A stretch of DNA of 64,000 nucleotides. Origin: Crocodylus rhombifer. Taxonomy: Eukaryota; Chordata; Crocodylia; Crocodylidae. Each line of letters begins with the position of its first letter. Positions within the stretch are counted from its first letter, which is position 1. The stretch spans positions 190,587 through 254,586 of the forward strand of contig JAVSML010024002.1 of the NCBI GenBank assembly GCA_038503035.1, given 5' to 3'. The position numbers and the translations under genes were made by a program. The notes below the pieces were generated by a model. That model was not told the DNA's origin, ran no database searches, and saw only the letters and a program-made list of their open reading frames with translations. Positions 11,519 to 23,796 of the stretch are shown piece after piece.

Positions 11519-12371
11519 CAGTAATTCCCAAAGGGTGTGCCAGAGTGTGCATGAGCAACACTAGTGTGCCATGACCACAATAAAAGTGTTTTGCAAGATA
11601 CCCTGCGCCTGCCCCAACTACTCCAGTGGCACCTGTGACTGCTCTTCAGTGGGGCAGCTGCTGCCACCTTCCTCATCTGAAAGCAGCCCCTGTGCTGGCC
11701 CACCCCCATACTCCCACTGCAAGTAGGTGGGAGGGCAGATGCACAACTGGAGACATGCTTTGTAGTCCAGCTTGTCCCGTCCATTCCTCCCATGTTTCTG
11801 GCAGGCAGGAGGGGCCACAAGGGCAGTTGCTGGCATGTGAGACCTTGCAAAAGCAGTCTAAACAGCTGGGGCTGCCCTTGACCCCTGAGGCCAAGGAGGA
11901 GGCTCAGGAGGGGGCAGACAATGTGAAGAGCAGGGCACAGCAGAGTGAGGTCTTACCCCGGCTACCCTTAAATGGTAGCAGCTAGAGCACCGATTCTCAA
12001 CCCTTTTAGCTTCAAGCTATGTACCACCCTTTCCCCGCCTCCCCATATCTTTTCTAAATTTAGATCTATCTCAGTGATTGTTCAGTTGGGGTGCCACAAA
12101 CTTCAGAAAAGTGGCGGGGTCTTTGATGCCAAGAAGGTTGAGAACCACTGGTACTGAGAATAATTTTTGATTAAGGAAAGATGTCTTTGGTATTATTTTT
12201 AACACTGCATCTCAGCACTGGTAGGATTTCTTCTGGCAGGGGAATGGAATGTGTTATATATTTTGGAAACAGTTATATACATGGACATTTTCAGGTGTAA
12301 AAGTGAAGTGTGCCACTAATTTTAATCCAAAAAAGAGTGTGCCTCATGTATCAAATGGTTGGGAAACACTG
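11519..12371. mobile_element. hAT-like non-autonomous element with 8-bp target duplication
   Basis: The left end CAGTAATTCCCAAAGGGTGT and the complement of the right end, CAGTGTTTCCCAACCATTTG, form a degenerate hAT terminus of the CAGTGTTTCCCAACC type. Immediately outside lie TATGAAGG (11511-11518) and TACAAAGG (12372-12379), matching at six of eight positions, which fits an aged 8-bp hAT target duplication. A second hAT-like element is nested inside. The interior is partly GC-rich and does not encode a transposase that I can recognise. Confidence 0.6.
11988..12150. mobile_element. Charlie-like hAT non-autonomous element, nested
   Basis: The right end GGTTGAGAACCACTG is the exact complement of CAGTGGTTCTCAACC, the typical terminus of Charlie-type hAT elements. 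The left end CACCGATTCTCAACC matches it at 12 of 15 positions. At 163 bp it is a deletion derivative lying inside the larger element 11519-12371, so it inserted later. Flanking 8-mers (AGCTAGAG and GTACTGAG) agree only weakly. Confidence 0.65.
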
Positions 12372-14921
12372 TACAAAGGTTTCAGTTATGATGTAAAAGT
12401 TGATGAGTTTATATATTATATTAATAATGGACAGGTGGTTTTCCAAAAAGGCAGGGGTAGGGTGGGGAAGGAAGGGGTTGAAGAAAATATACAGTTGCCT
12501 TCTTCATTCTAATGTTCCTGTCTTTCAGTGTATTGGTGTCCCAAAACTACAGCTAAAACCGATATCAATAAAAACAGTAATACCTAATTATAGTCATTCT
12601 AAAATTTCTCTAACTAGCTATGCAGTATTGTACTCATAAAGGAGCACCCATTGAGACCTTTGCTGTGACTCAAAAGCAAGGTTGTACTATCAAAGAATAA
12701 TGCTAGTGAGCTCTGCAGTGAAGCACTACATACTTTTTGAATGCATTAGTCTCAAAATACACACACTGCATTTTTGTGAGGCTGGGCACACCCCAATCAG
12801 CATACCCAAAGTAGCAAGCTTAGTGATAAATGTCCAGCACTGTACTAAAGTGGCCAAATCCTGTGGCTAAATCATCATTTCTTGGTGTTGTTTGCATGTA
12901 GCAGACATGCTGTGATTACCACAGATGTCTAGCAAGGTCCTTTGGTGGTACAGACATGCCCCACTGATTTGTGTTAGACTTTACATGAGCAGCAAATGAA
13001 CTGACCCTTCATCAGGCTGTTGAAAGACGAAGAAAACGCCCTAATGAATAAAAATAAACAGACCTTTGTACTTCTCTAATGAATGATACACAAGGTCTTT
13101 CAAGAGCTGAGAAGGGGAACACTTATCTCTTCACTTCTGAAATCACAACAAAATATTTTCCAGTTTCCCAAATTTTGGAAAAAAGGAGGTATTTCAGTTA
13201 GTCTAGGTCTATACATAGAGAACTACAGAACTGGGCTGATTCTCAAAAGCATAAGCCATGCTATATGTCTCATTGAAGTTCAACATCTTTTAAAAGTTGT
13301 CCTGTTTATTTTATATATCCAATCTTCAGCTGAATCAGTGCTCCCGGTTTATAAGGAGGAAAGACTAACGGGGTGATCCATGAAATGTGTAGTTACTATA
13401 GGATCTAAACCTGACATTCTTGTTGTACACTAGCTTCAGCTCTTAAGTACTGCACGCATTTACATATCATCAGTCTGCAAAGGTTACCCAATGAAGAAAA
13501 GTAAATTGGATGCAAAGTATTATTAGACTTGAATAGAGATATGGTAACAGCAAACTGAAAAGCAAGATTAATAGTAAAACTGAAAGAACAGTCTCAGAGC
13601 AGTTGCGATTTAGTTAAAGCCTAATGTCAGCACAGCTGTGACTTGCCGCTAAAGGACCTGGCAGGCAGGAGTGCAGGCAGGAGCCAGGATTACATCCTTC
13701 TTCTGGGAGCATAGCAGCTGGGGGTTAAACTCAACAAAAGCATGGACTCCAGGGAAGCATGTCTCCTTAAGCCCTAGTCTGTGGTCTTGGAGCAGGTGTT
13801 GCTTTAGTGTCATCATGTTTTCTCCTCACTCCAGGCTTCCTAAGCCACCTTTTTATATCCTCCTACACATTTACTCTTATAGATCTTCCTTGGTGTCTAT
13901 CCACCCTTTTATGTCACCTATCAATTAACATTATTACCACATCACCATCTGCGGACTGCTATGGACAAGTTCAGGTAGGATGCATCTTTAGCAGTTCACT
14001 CGTTCTACTCATATGCACAGCTGATTGTGCCATTTATTTATCTGTTTGCTGATGGTCTCATGCTATACCTTTACTCGCTAGGCTTTAAACAAGGCCTACT
14101 TATGTTAAGAAAACCCGTTGCCCTGAATACACTGTATTTGGGTTACAGCATTGCTATTCTTTACAGGGACAGGCTACAAGTGGGAACAAGGAAGTCCCAG
14201 ATTATGTTTTTGGTTTTGGTTTCTTTTTGTTTGTTTTTTCTTACATCCTTCACTACTGTTCTCAGGTCATATGTTCTTGAGCAAATCAGTTAACTTTCTA
14301 GGTTCATTGCATTATTATTATTATTATTTTATTGTCTTATGTGTTATGTTCTCATTTTTATAGAGGCAAAGTAGATGCAAAATTCATTTATTTTGCTTCC
14401 AGGCAACATTTCCCGTGAACATTACAGTGGTGTGTAATGCTCACGAGAGCTGAGAGAGACAGTGAATCAGTACTAATGCCAGTAGTCTTGGCATCTTCCC
14501 TCCAGGGGAGTCTCTTCCGCACTGGACCAGGGAGCCAGGCTTCATTTTGCTTGTTCTCATTTGGCTCCATAAATCTTATACTCCTGGCAGCCCAAGGAGC
14601 CAAGTTTTATGGGAAATGCTGAGGGCATTCCCACGCGGCCTTCTCTGCAGTATTATGGTTAAGTGTTTGTGGGAATGTAGATGTGTATTCAAACCCTTTC
14701 TAACAGGGAAAGTGCAATAACCACTAAGCTATTCAGGATGGGAGAAAGGAATGGATGGTCCTTTTCTTCCTCCTCTGGCTAGTTGTTACTGCATAAAGCC
14801 ATGGCATTAGACAACTAAACTTAAGCAGGGATTTCAGGTTGTGAATCCCACTTTAACAAGAACTCCTAACTCAGGGGCTGCAAGCAAAGTTATTACGGCG
14901 AGGTTGTGCATTAAGCTTTGA
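12372..14921. other. no gene seen; (ATT)n tract at 14311-14328
   Basis: AT-rich unique DNA with short chance frames. An ATT repeat of about six units lies at 14311-14328. I see nothing else that can be named. Confidence 0.4.
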
Positions 14922-15319
14922 CCATACTAAGGCCACTTAAAACACAAGCAGCCGAGGTTATAGCTCATTAACTCATGCTAAATGCCATCTAAGCATCTCG
15001 GAGTAATACCACTTCAGATGGGTGTTACCTGGGCTATGCTGCCTAGCTCCTGTTAGGGTAAATTCGGTTTGCTGTGTGGAACTGAAACAAGCAATTTGTA
15101 GTCCTCCATCATCCCAAGATGTACCACTTGCAGGCCTACCTCTCAGCCCAGAGCAGGGATATAGCACAGAATTTCTGGCTCTGCCATGCCCCTTCTCACC
15201 GGCCCTCCAGTGCCGAGTTAGAGCTCTGTAGTCAAGAAATGGTGTTAACCCCTACTATGTGACTGCTCACAGCCCATTTTAACTTTAACATCACTTAACA
15301 AACCACAGATTTAGTATGG
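14922..15319. mobile_element. possible TIR non-autonomous element
   Basis: The left edge CCATACTAAGGCCACTTAA and the complement of the right edge, CCATACTAAATCTGTGG, share nine terminal bases and a looser subterminal match (a run of TTAA words). The interior is more GC-rich than its surroundings. No target duplication is evident, so the call is tentative. Confidence 0.35.
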
Positions 15320-16892
15320 TCTAGGCGTAACATACAACTCACTGAATGCTGCCTAATACAAGAAGGACATAGGTTCTTAGATGCATTTCCCACTCCTGCA
15401 CTTCCTACTGGCTGGCCTATGCATCCCTCTGCTCGGTGGGCTGGCTGCTGTGAATCCTGACTAAAAAGTGTTCAAGAGTTTCCTAGACACACGACTTGTC
15501 GTTTGAATTCCACTTATGTCCACGTGGCTAAGTGTAATAAGGCAAAGCACAGCCTCATTTGTAAGTAGGTCCTTTTTTTAACCTGGGCCCCAGGAGCTTC
15601 GGTAGGGCTAGCCCTGAGTTTGCTTTCCCTCTGTAGAACAGTGCTAAAAACCCTTGCATGCTGCGAATATGTTTAGACAGCACTTTGAAGAATGCCAGGT
15701 GGTCATTTGTAGCAAAAGTAGTTTGAATCTCCTGCTTCTTACTCAACTGAAAAACATGATACAAAACGAATTTACACCCAAGCAGACTTTATAGGTGGAG
15801 CAATAGCTTCAGCTGTAATGCGTTGTAATGGGAGAGATCAACAACAAAGAAAGAGCATTATGTGCCGTACCCTTAGCAAATCACAGGTTCCTTGTCCAGG
15901 TCTGAGGCAGCCATCTTAAGTGGGGGTGTGGGTGTGGGGTGGAAATTATTGCCAGAATGACAGTAAATGAGTTCAGCAGTAAACATGCACTAAAGAGTTC
16001 CTGGATGGCTTTTTTGTTGCAGAATGCTGCCAGGGCAGTCAGAAGAATTATCTGGACGCAGGCAAAAACTATCCCCAAAGGCGCCAGAATCCAGTAACTG
16101 AAGTCTGACTTTTCAACTTAGCCTGCTTTGAAGAATTAAAAGAAAATAGATGTAAAGCAAAACTGAGGGGAAATCATGAACGAAATCAGAACAATAGGTG
16201 CAGAGACCATCTTAGTTTGCATTTTGGCAGGCGTTATGTTGATATTTCATTTACTAGCCGAAGATGGCTCTAAGACAGATGCAGGTTATAGATCATCATT
16301 GATAAGCTGCAGATGGTGATTAAACTAAACATAGTTTAAGGTAGACAACAAAAAACAAGCTAGAGAGTTATTTAATTTTAAATCAATCTACTTACTGAGA
16401 TCAACAGATCTATGCCAGTTTATGCAAGGCCCCATGTGTTACTTTCTATGTGAGTTTGGACCCCATAGATATGATGTCTGCAGGAATCCCACAGAATTCA
16501 AATCAGGACTATAAAGAGCATAGAAAAAGAAGTGGTATGATACTTCAGCTGCAAAGTTTAGCTGGAAAAGGTAATAGCAAGGGTGATCACATGTGTATGG
16601 CAGAGGATTAGTTCTGTGGAAATCTAAGCTTTGCAACAAATTTTCCAAGCAAAAGCAGACAAATGCTATTGGCTTCAATTTTCTTGGCCAAATTTTTCAA
16701 ATGTCTGTTAACTCTGAAAGCTTCAGGATATGTGTTCCTGTTTGAATTCATGACAGTGTAATTTATTTTTGGCTGCCCTTCTAAACAGGTTAGTCCAGAT
16801 TTGATACTCTGCTGCATCTACTAGTCCTCATTTGCTGTAAACTCTTATTGGACCTCCAAAATGCCACCACTCATTGTCATCACTTCACAATG
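15320..16892. other. no gene seen
   Basis: Unique-looking DNA without motifs. Frames of up to 79 codons (for example 16439-16678, minus strand) have no recognisable domain or splice context. Confidence 0.4.
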
Positions 16893-17085
16893 CCAGTTCT
16901 CTCATGCTGGAGATCTAGTTCAACATTGCTAGCTTTCCAGATCCTTGTCTCTTTTAGGTGGCTGACACTTCAAAAAAACAAACAAAAAAAACCACTCTGG
17001 AAGTTTTAAGTGTCAGCCACCTAAAAGAGACAAGGATCTGGAAAGCTAGTAATGTTGAACTAGATATCCAGCATGAGAGAACTGG
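16893..17085. repeat. near-perfect 193-bp hairpin (foldback)
   Basis: The 78-bp arm 16893-16970 is the complement of 17008-17085 at 76 of 78 positions; the only differences are GGAGATC against GGATATC and CATTGCT against CATTACT. The 37-base spacer is A-rich. The arms begin and end sharply: flanking bases do not pair. It may be a young foldback DNA element or a local inverted duplication. If transcribed, it would fold into a long hairpin RNA. Coding content is absent. Confidence 0.95.
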
Positions 17086-20000
17086 ATTACTTTTACCAGC
17101 CGCAAGCATTGAAATGGCTGGCCTGCTCTTTACTGTATTTGCCAGATGTATTTTCCCCTGTTCATGTTTGTGGGGAGCTCCTGCGGTCATCAAACAGATT
17201 TTTTTATTTAATGCAGCAATTCCTTAATTCTTTGGGGAGACGGCGAGATCTGTCAGGACTCTCTCTATTCATTATAATCTTTTTCCTGGCAATATTGATG
17301 CAATTTATCCAATTCTAATGGATCACCTGTGTTCTCAGTTCAGAGACTACTTCTCCTAAAATGCATGATTCAAGCAGTCATTGGGACAATAAATGTTTAC
17401 ACAATGTTGGAGTGCAGATTATGTTCTTTTCTGAGGTTCAAGATCAGCATGTAAGAGGCTTTTTCCCAATCCTGCCAAAATCAATAGAATTGTCTCCATT
17501 AGGTGTGCTTCAGAGAGAGAAAACTGGCTCATGTGTATCCCATAAATCCCATCAATAAAAAGGGAATAGCGAAATGATCTTTTTTTTCCTGGCTTTCGTC
17601 CTTAGAAAGAAGTAGTTAGCCCTGATAGCCTGAAGTCAAGTAAAAAGTCCCACCCTGCCCTACCTTTCTTTCATCCTTTTCAGGTACCAAATGAGCTTGG
17701 TCTGACTTCTTTTGTATGGATTTTTTGCAGAAAGTGAGGTATAATATTAGTAATCACTTCTAGCTGCACGTTCTCTGCAAAGAAACAGTATGTGACTTCA
17801 TGCTTTTGGTAGCTGTTATTGTTCTGCCTGATGTTTCTATCTCTGTCCTGTGTTACGTTCCAGACGTATCACCCTGAGAAGAACGCTTTGTGTGACAGTT
17901 CTGCGTGCCGTGTTTGGAAGCTCTCTATCTTCTGGATTATAGAAGGGAGAAAAAAGGTTGATATATGGGGAGGACCATGTCTGGAGGATTTAATTCAGGC
18001 CCACTGCTAATCTGTTACTTTTCTATTTTATGTCATGGCAGGCAGGATTTCAGGACAATGCTTGCAACTTCTATGAACACTGATGGCAACATTTTTCCAT
18101 GGGAGCTACGAGTCTATATGCTAGTGTATAACTGAATCCCTCACAATTTGCACATGCACAGTCTACCTTACCAAATGTAACACAAGTATCATGCATAATC
18201 AACAAGCACGCTTCTTCCAAGCATGAGTGACTGGTGCCTACTGAATCTGGAGGGGGGAACCCACAGAAGCCATCAACCACGGTGGCCCTGTTGGGGGGGG
18301 CACCAGCCCTACTGACAGCATCAGTGTCGGCCACTGGGGGGGCACCGGCCCCTTCAGGGAGAGCATGTGCACTCCCATGCACCCCCTACCAGTTGCCTAT
18401 GCTTTCAAGGGTTCAGAGGTTAGTTGAACTGTTCAGTCTGTATAGGCCTGTGCAGCTGAGCTGACATCAGTGGAATTATACTAGTTTATGCTGGCTGACG
18501 GGCCTCGTCTTCAGATCTCATTTTAAATGACACTTCTGGACACTGAAGTCTACGAAAATGGCCTCGAAAACTATGCCATATCAGTTCCTTGTCTCCACTT
18601 GCCCTATAAATGTCACAGGAACAAAATCTCACTATTTTGTGGTGCTTATTTTCATGCCTAGAAAGCAAATGAAATAAAAGCTCAGCCAGGTCTTCAAACT
18701 TTAACGTTTGATTTGGATTGTGACTCTGCTGACTTGCTCCAAGGTCAGTGACAAAATCAAGATGGGAACAAAGGTCCTGGACACTCTTGGCAAAAACCTA
18801 GTGAAATCAGTGAAAGTTTTATCACTGACATCGCAGACCCAGAACTTCACTCCCTGGCCTGGAAGTCTTGCTGTCTACAATGGCAGACAAAGTTCTTTGG
18901 AGAAGCACTCTTTTCCTTAGATGTAGTTTCAGAGGTGATGGAAAGAGGTATTTTCTACCTTGTATATTGATTTATTTAACAATATTCTGAATTGTTGTCT
19001 GCCAACTCTTGCTTTAAACTCAAGCAGTTCCATTAAGGTCAGCTGAAGTGTAAGTGGCAGCATCATTTGGCTCTTTGAATTAATCACAGATAAAAACTGC
19101 TATCGTAAATCATGCATTCAGAGAGAAAGGAGACATTGAGTACAGAGAAAATTAAAATAGTTTTAAATGCATTTCTTCCAATGGCTACACATTAGGGGGT
19201 TGAAATATGCTTGAACTGTTTTAAGGCTAGGTTCTTAGATGATATGCAGCGATAGTCTTGAGAGAATGGAGAAAGTAATAGGAAATATGTGCCAAGCATT
19301 TGCAGGAATAAAAACATTTCCAGACTGAAGCTTCCTTATTTTCTTAGCATCAGGCCTAGAAAAATATGTATTTTGGCCACTGTTCTTCACTTAAATCTGC
19401 ATCTAGGGCAACCTTTACTGTAATGACATAAGTTAAAATATAAGCTGGTATAATGCCATTGACTGCATTGGTTTCTGCCTGTTGTTGATTTGACTCAGTG
19501 TGACTAAAAAAAAAGGTTACTAATTGTAACATAAATTAAGCAATAAAGTTCAGTAAATTGAACTGTAAGTGTCAAGCCAGCGGAAAACATGCAAAATATT
19601 TAGCATAATTTTGAGGTTTTAAAATAGACTTTTCCAGTTTAGCAGTTGGAAACAAAGCACATTTTGGCTTCTCTATAACAGTTTAAAAAAATGTACAGAC
19701 TATAAAATACATACATAATACTGTGAACAGTACGTCTTATGATATGTAAAATCACATACTTCTATTTTCCATTTGAATTTTTTAGCGACTGTATCCTGTT
19801 CTGTGAATAACAAAATATTTGTAAAATGGTTTAACATATTCTGCAATAATGATTCAATTTTCAACTGTTTTTTCCCTGCTAACAAAATATAGGTTTTCTG
19901 TACAGTTCCTGCACAATAGACAGGCATTTGCAAATAACTGTATTTATATTTCAGTATGTCAACTTTCACTTACAGGAATGTCTCAACATTGTAAGGAAAA

Positions 20001-21237
20001 ACTGGATTCTCTGAAAAAGAGACTTGTTTGAGTGTTTATCTATACAATACATTGTCAGAAAGAAATGCAAACTTTGGGGTAATGGAAGTAGTGCCTTGTA
20101 AATGCCAAGGGCACATTACACTATCAAGCACCCAAGTATATGGCTTCATATCAGCTACTGTGCACATCAGTTTATGTCTCAGATCACACCTGAGATCAAG
20201 ATTGGCTCCTAACTGTTAAACCATGTTTTCAATCACACCCTGCAGTCCACTATCGCAATAAGGCTACTTGTGAGATTTGATGCTTATATATTTTTTCCAG
20301 AGATCCAGATGGAATTTATTACAAGCTGGACTACTATGGCCTTATGAAAACATGACCTTTTCTTTCTTAAGATACGCTGTTTTCTTAACTCTTTGCACCA
20401 CAAATGCAGGATGTTTTGTTTTTTTTCCCCTTAAAATCTATCAATTAAAAGTGTCTCTTTCCAGAACAGAAGGTGCAGTTTACTGGTATAATAGTGAGCC
20501 CAGGTTTCGCAATGTCTCAAGTCCAAATTTTGTCTCTGAAAATGACTTCTTCCCTGGCCTGTGATAAGTCCCCTAATTACTCACTCAGTAGTCTGTGGCT
20601 GTAAGGGGTTTACAGTCTGGTACTTACAGCCCGTGCTTCACCTTTCCTGTCAGTAACAGGAATGGAAATACTTATTTGGTAAAACCACCTGTCTTCGTGA
20701 TATTTCCAATCCAGAAAATATTATGATGGTGGTCCACTCCATGTATGGATATAGAAAAATTCTATACTTTGCACCTTGGCACATTTGAGGGGTTCCCCCA
20801 AGAGGTTAACTAAAAATACCCCACACCTGAAAGGGTGTTCCCTGGGCAATGGGAAGTAAGGCTCAGGAGATATATGCTGTTGTCCTGAATTGGGATGAGT
20901 TATCAAATGATCCCTACGTGCTATCAAGGACTCGGCTGAACATCAGAGTACCACAAAGGGTTAGTATTCCAAGCAGACAAGAAACTTAAATGGTTCCAAA
21001 GCAATAAAATGATGTTAGATTTGCTGTTATTAAAAATATCTGTGTCACGCAGGTACTTAGTGCCAAAGAAGAGGAGTGAGTTAGATCCTCAAGTAGCATA
21101 AATCAGGATTAGCTAAGCCAATTTGCACCCATAAAGGATCAGGCCTGCTATAATGGAAGGACTGGAAGTTTCTAGAAAATGATACATTAAGGAAACTTTT
21201 GACATTGGGTGACTGATCTATTGGGTAGAGGACACTG
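17086..21237. other. no gene seen; GC-rich patch at 18228-18390
   Basis: Mostly AT-rich unique DNA. Between about 18270 and 18355 a G-rich phrase (GGGGGGGCACC followed by AGCCC or GGCCCC) occurs twice about 53 bp apart, forming a short two-copy tandem repeat in a GC-rich patch. No exon or RNA gene is recognised. Confidence 0.4.
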
Positions 21238-22200
21238 TGTTGTTCTTAAAAGACCAAGCAGTTACGCTCATAGAACAATAAGCTTGTTTATTCAGAGAGC
21301 AGTACCTTGCCAGCAGCTCTGCTGTTCCCTCCTGCAATCCCCCGGCAAATGTAACAACTTGTACATAACACTCTTAAAGATATCCACTGGGGATGTGCAA
21401 AGTGGGCAGTATTTGATTTGCATTTGGATTTGGCTCGACTTGGGGGACAGTGATTCGATTCGCTGATTCAGATCACTGTCCTGATTCCATTCGTCTGAAT
21501 CTGAATCTGTAGATTTGATTCCAATTTGAAGAATCAGTGATTCAGTGATAGACACGGCTTTATATGTTTTTCCTACATACTTTGAGGTTCCAGCCACGGC
21601 TCGTGAATGCTGAGATGGTGGGGCAGATGGGGTGTCCCACAGGAGCACAGGGGAGGGACCCCCACCTGCTTTGCATCAGACCCAGAAGTGGACAGGAAGT
21701 ACTTCCAGTCCACTTCCAGGTCCACTGCTAAGCATGTGGGGGACTGCCCTGCACCCCTCCAGCTCAACGATAGGCTACAGGGGGGGACCCTGGGTGTGCT
21801 CCCAGACCCGAGAGGCACCAGTTGCAGAGCTGGGGGGGGTCCCCCCCGCATGCTCCATGGTGGACCCAGAAGTGGAACGGAAGTATTTCTGATCCACTTC
21901 TGGGTCCACCACTGAATATACAGACCACCTCCGTGTTCCCGTGGGATGCTCCATCCACCTTACCATCTCGGCATCCATGAACTGTGCCTGGTACCTTGAG
22001 GTATGTAGAAAAAACATATAAAGCTGCGTCTATGGCCAAATTATCGACTCTATCTGAACTGATTAGGCCGTTTCCTATTCAATTAGATTAATGGGTCTCT
22101 TGATTTGATTTGGATTTGGAGATTCAGCTGCTAAATTGGGCCAAATTTTCTCTGAATCAAATCAGTGATCGAAGCTTCACATAACCCTAGTATCCACACA
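21238..22200 (-). repeat. 3' LTR of the Gypsy element, split by a hAT insertion
   Basis: The LTR occupies about 21238-21387 and resumes for about 10 bp at 22191-22200. It aligns with 27697-27850 through words such as AGAACAATAA, GTACCTTGCC, GCTCTG.TGTTCCCTCCTGCAAT and GTATCCACA. Without the insert it is only about 160 bp, short for LTR elements but in the range of Mag-like Gypsy. On the element's own strand it begins TGTGTGGATA directly after the polypurine tract. Confidence 0.8.
21388..22190. mobile_element. hAT-like element inside the LTR, with target duplication
   Basis: The left end GGGGATGTGCAAAG and the complement of the right end, CTAGGGTTATGTGAAGC, form a degenerate TAGGGGTGTGCAAAGC terminus. 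TATCCAC stands directly before (21381-21387) and after (22191-22197), and the uninterrupted sister LTR at 27841 has only one TATCCAC, proving insertion. The 0.8-kb interior is iterated GATTC/GAATC words at both ends around a GC-rich core holding a perfect 16-bp inverted repeat (21861-21876 with 21893-21908). There is no transposase frame. Confidence 0.85.
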
Positions 22201-22519
22201 TCTTCCCCCTTTACATGTAACGTATCCCCATATAATGCTAACATTGGCAGTTTAATTTAAGCCATAGTTAAAGCACATTTTGACAGGTCTTTATCAGACT
22301 TTGTGTTGGCTTTTTAGCTCTCAGTGGTCTTCTCAGTTTCTCTGCATTATCAATCCTTATTGATTCAGTTCTTCTTTGATTTCCTTGTTCAGCTGTCTCT
22401 ACTTCTGTGTCATTTTCAATGTCCTCTGTCATTTCTTGTTGTTTTGATGTTAGCTCTGTTTCCTTTGGTGAATTTCATAATGTCTTTTTTCCCCTTTATA
22501 ACCTGCAAGTGTTGTCTGA

Positions 22520-23004
22520 TTCATAGATTCATAGATGTAGAGTCAGAGTGGACCTGAGAAGCTCATCAAGTCCGATCCCCATGCCCTGGGCAGGAATGAA
22601 TATTGTGCTCATATGACACCCACTAAGTTAAGCTCATATGACTCTAGTTAGGTAGTTATCAAGCCTCCTTTTAAAGACCCCTAAGGTAGGAGCCAGCACC
22701 ACTTCCCTTGGAAGCTGGTTCCAGATCCTGGCTACCCTGACTGTGAAGTAGTGCTTCCTTAACCTACTCTCAATCAACTTGTGGATGTTATCCCTTGTTA
22801 CTCCAGGAGGTACTCAGGGAAGCAGGGTCTCACCCATTCCCCTCTGGTCCCCCCTGGTAAGTTTATAGATGGCCACTAGATCCCCTCTCAACCTTCTCTT
22901 GTGAAGGCTGAACAGGTTCAGGTCCCTTAGCCTCGCCTCGTGAGGCCTACCCTGCTGCCCCCTGATTGTGCAATTGGCCCTCCTCTGGACCCTTTCAATG
23001 CTGG
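22520..23004 (-). mobile_element. CR1 LINE 3' fragment inside the Gypsy element
   Basis: It begins with TTCATAGATTCATAGATG, the complement of a CR1 3' end, followed by 3' UTR sequence and the last part of the RT C-terminal region. On the minus strand 23101-22814 reads SIERVQRRANCTIRGQQGRP and LRDLNLFSLHKRRLRGDLVA. Homology ends near 23004, so this is a strongly 5'-truncated insertion of about 485 bp. It lies between the integrase tail and the LTR of the Gypsy element. Confidence 0.9.
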
Positions 23005-23117
23005 TATGTTCCTTCTTAACACCTGTCCTTCCAGTGTGACTACTTTGTAGGGTCTGGGAACTGCCTAATAGGAAGCTAGTGCTTTTTGTTTCCACATTCA
23101 TCCATCTGAAATAAGCA

Positions 23118-23790
23118 CTATATCTTTGTTGTGTAGTTGTGGTAACTCCTTGGAACCCATGTCACAGTACCATTTTTGTTTGAGTTTGCTGATTTTTTAA
23201 AAATGGTTTCACATCTTGCTTTTTCATTCTGATGAGCATCATCCAGAAGATTTGGGAGCCTGGTTTTGAGTTTCCTGTTAAACAGCATTTCTGCTGGGGA
23301 CAATCCATGATTCATGGGTGTTCCCCTGGAACTTAAGAGTGACAAGTAAACATTGGTGTGTGGAGCTGTAGTTTTTTTCAACAATTTCTTCACTATTTAT
23401 ACTCTATTTTTCACCAGTCCATTAGACTATGGGTATTTAGGACTTGAAGTGTTGTGACAGAATCCATGTTTATTTTCAAACTCTGTAAACTCAAGACAGT
23501 TGAACTGAGGTCCATTGTCTGTTCTCACAATGTCTGGAATCCCATGTTTAGCAAAAATCGATTTGACGCGAGTTATTTATGACATGGTTTGCTGTTATGC
23601 TTTCGAGCAATGCAATTTCAGGATAGCGGGAATAATAATCCAGCACTAATACATAATTTTTTCCTGTATGTATGAATAAGTCAATGCCAACTTGATACCA
23701 CAGAGCTATGGGCTCCTCCATGACCATCAGGGGTCTTTCTTTGTACTGATCTGTCATTTAGGCACATTGTGCAAGCCTCTACAGCATCTT
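23118..23790 (-). pseudogene. Gypsy integrase catalytic core and C-terminal part
   Basis: Reading from 23757, VGIDLFIHTGKNYVLVLDYY contains the first core aspartate. Around 23530-23495 the complement reads HGIPDIVRTDNGPQF with the second aspartate. Near 23425 the copy reads NGLVKNRV then stop, so the position expected to hold the catalytic glutamate (NGLVE in related elements) is lysine. The 23393 frame continues with LSPAEMLFNRKLKTRLPNLL, the usual post-core word. At least two frame changes and a stop are present, so no active integrase can be made. Confidence 0.85.
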
Positions 23791-23796
23791 CCATGT

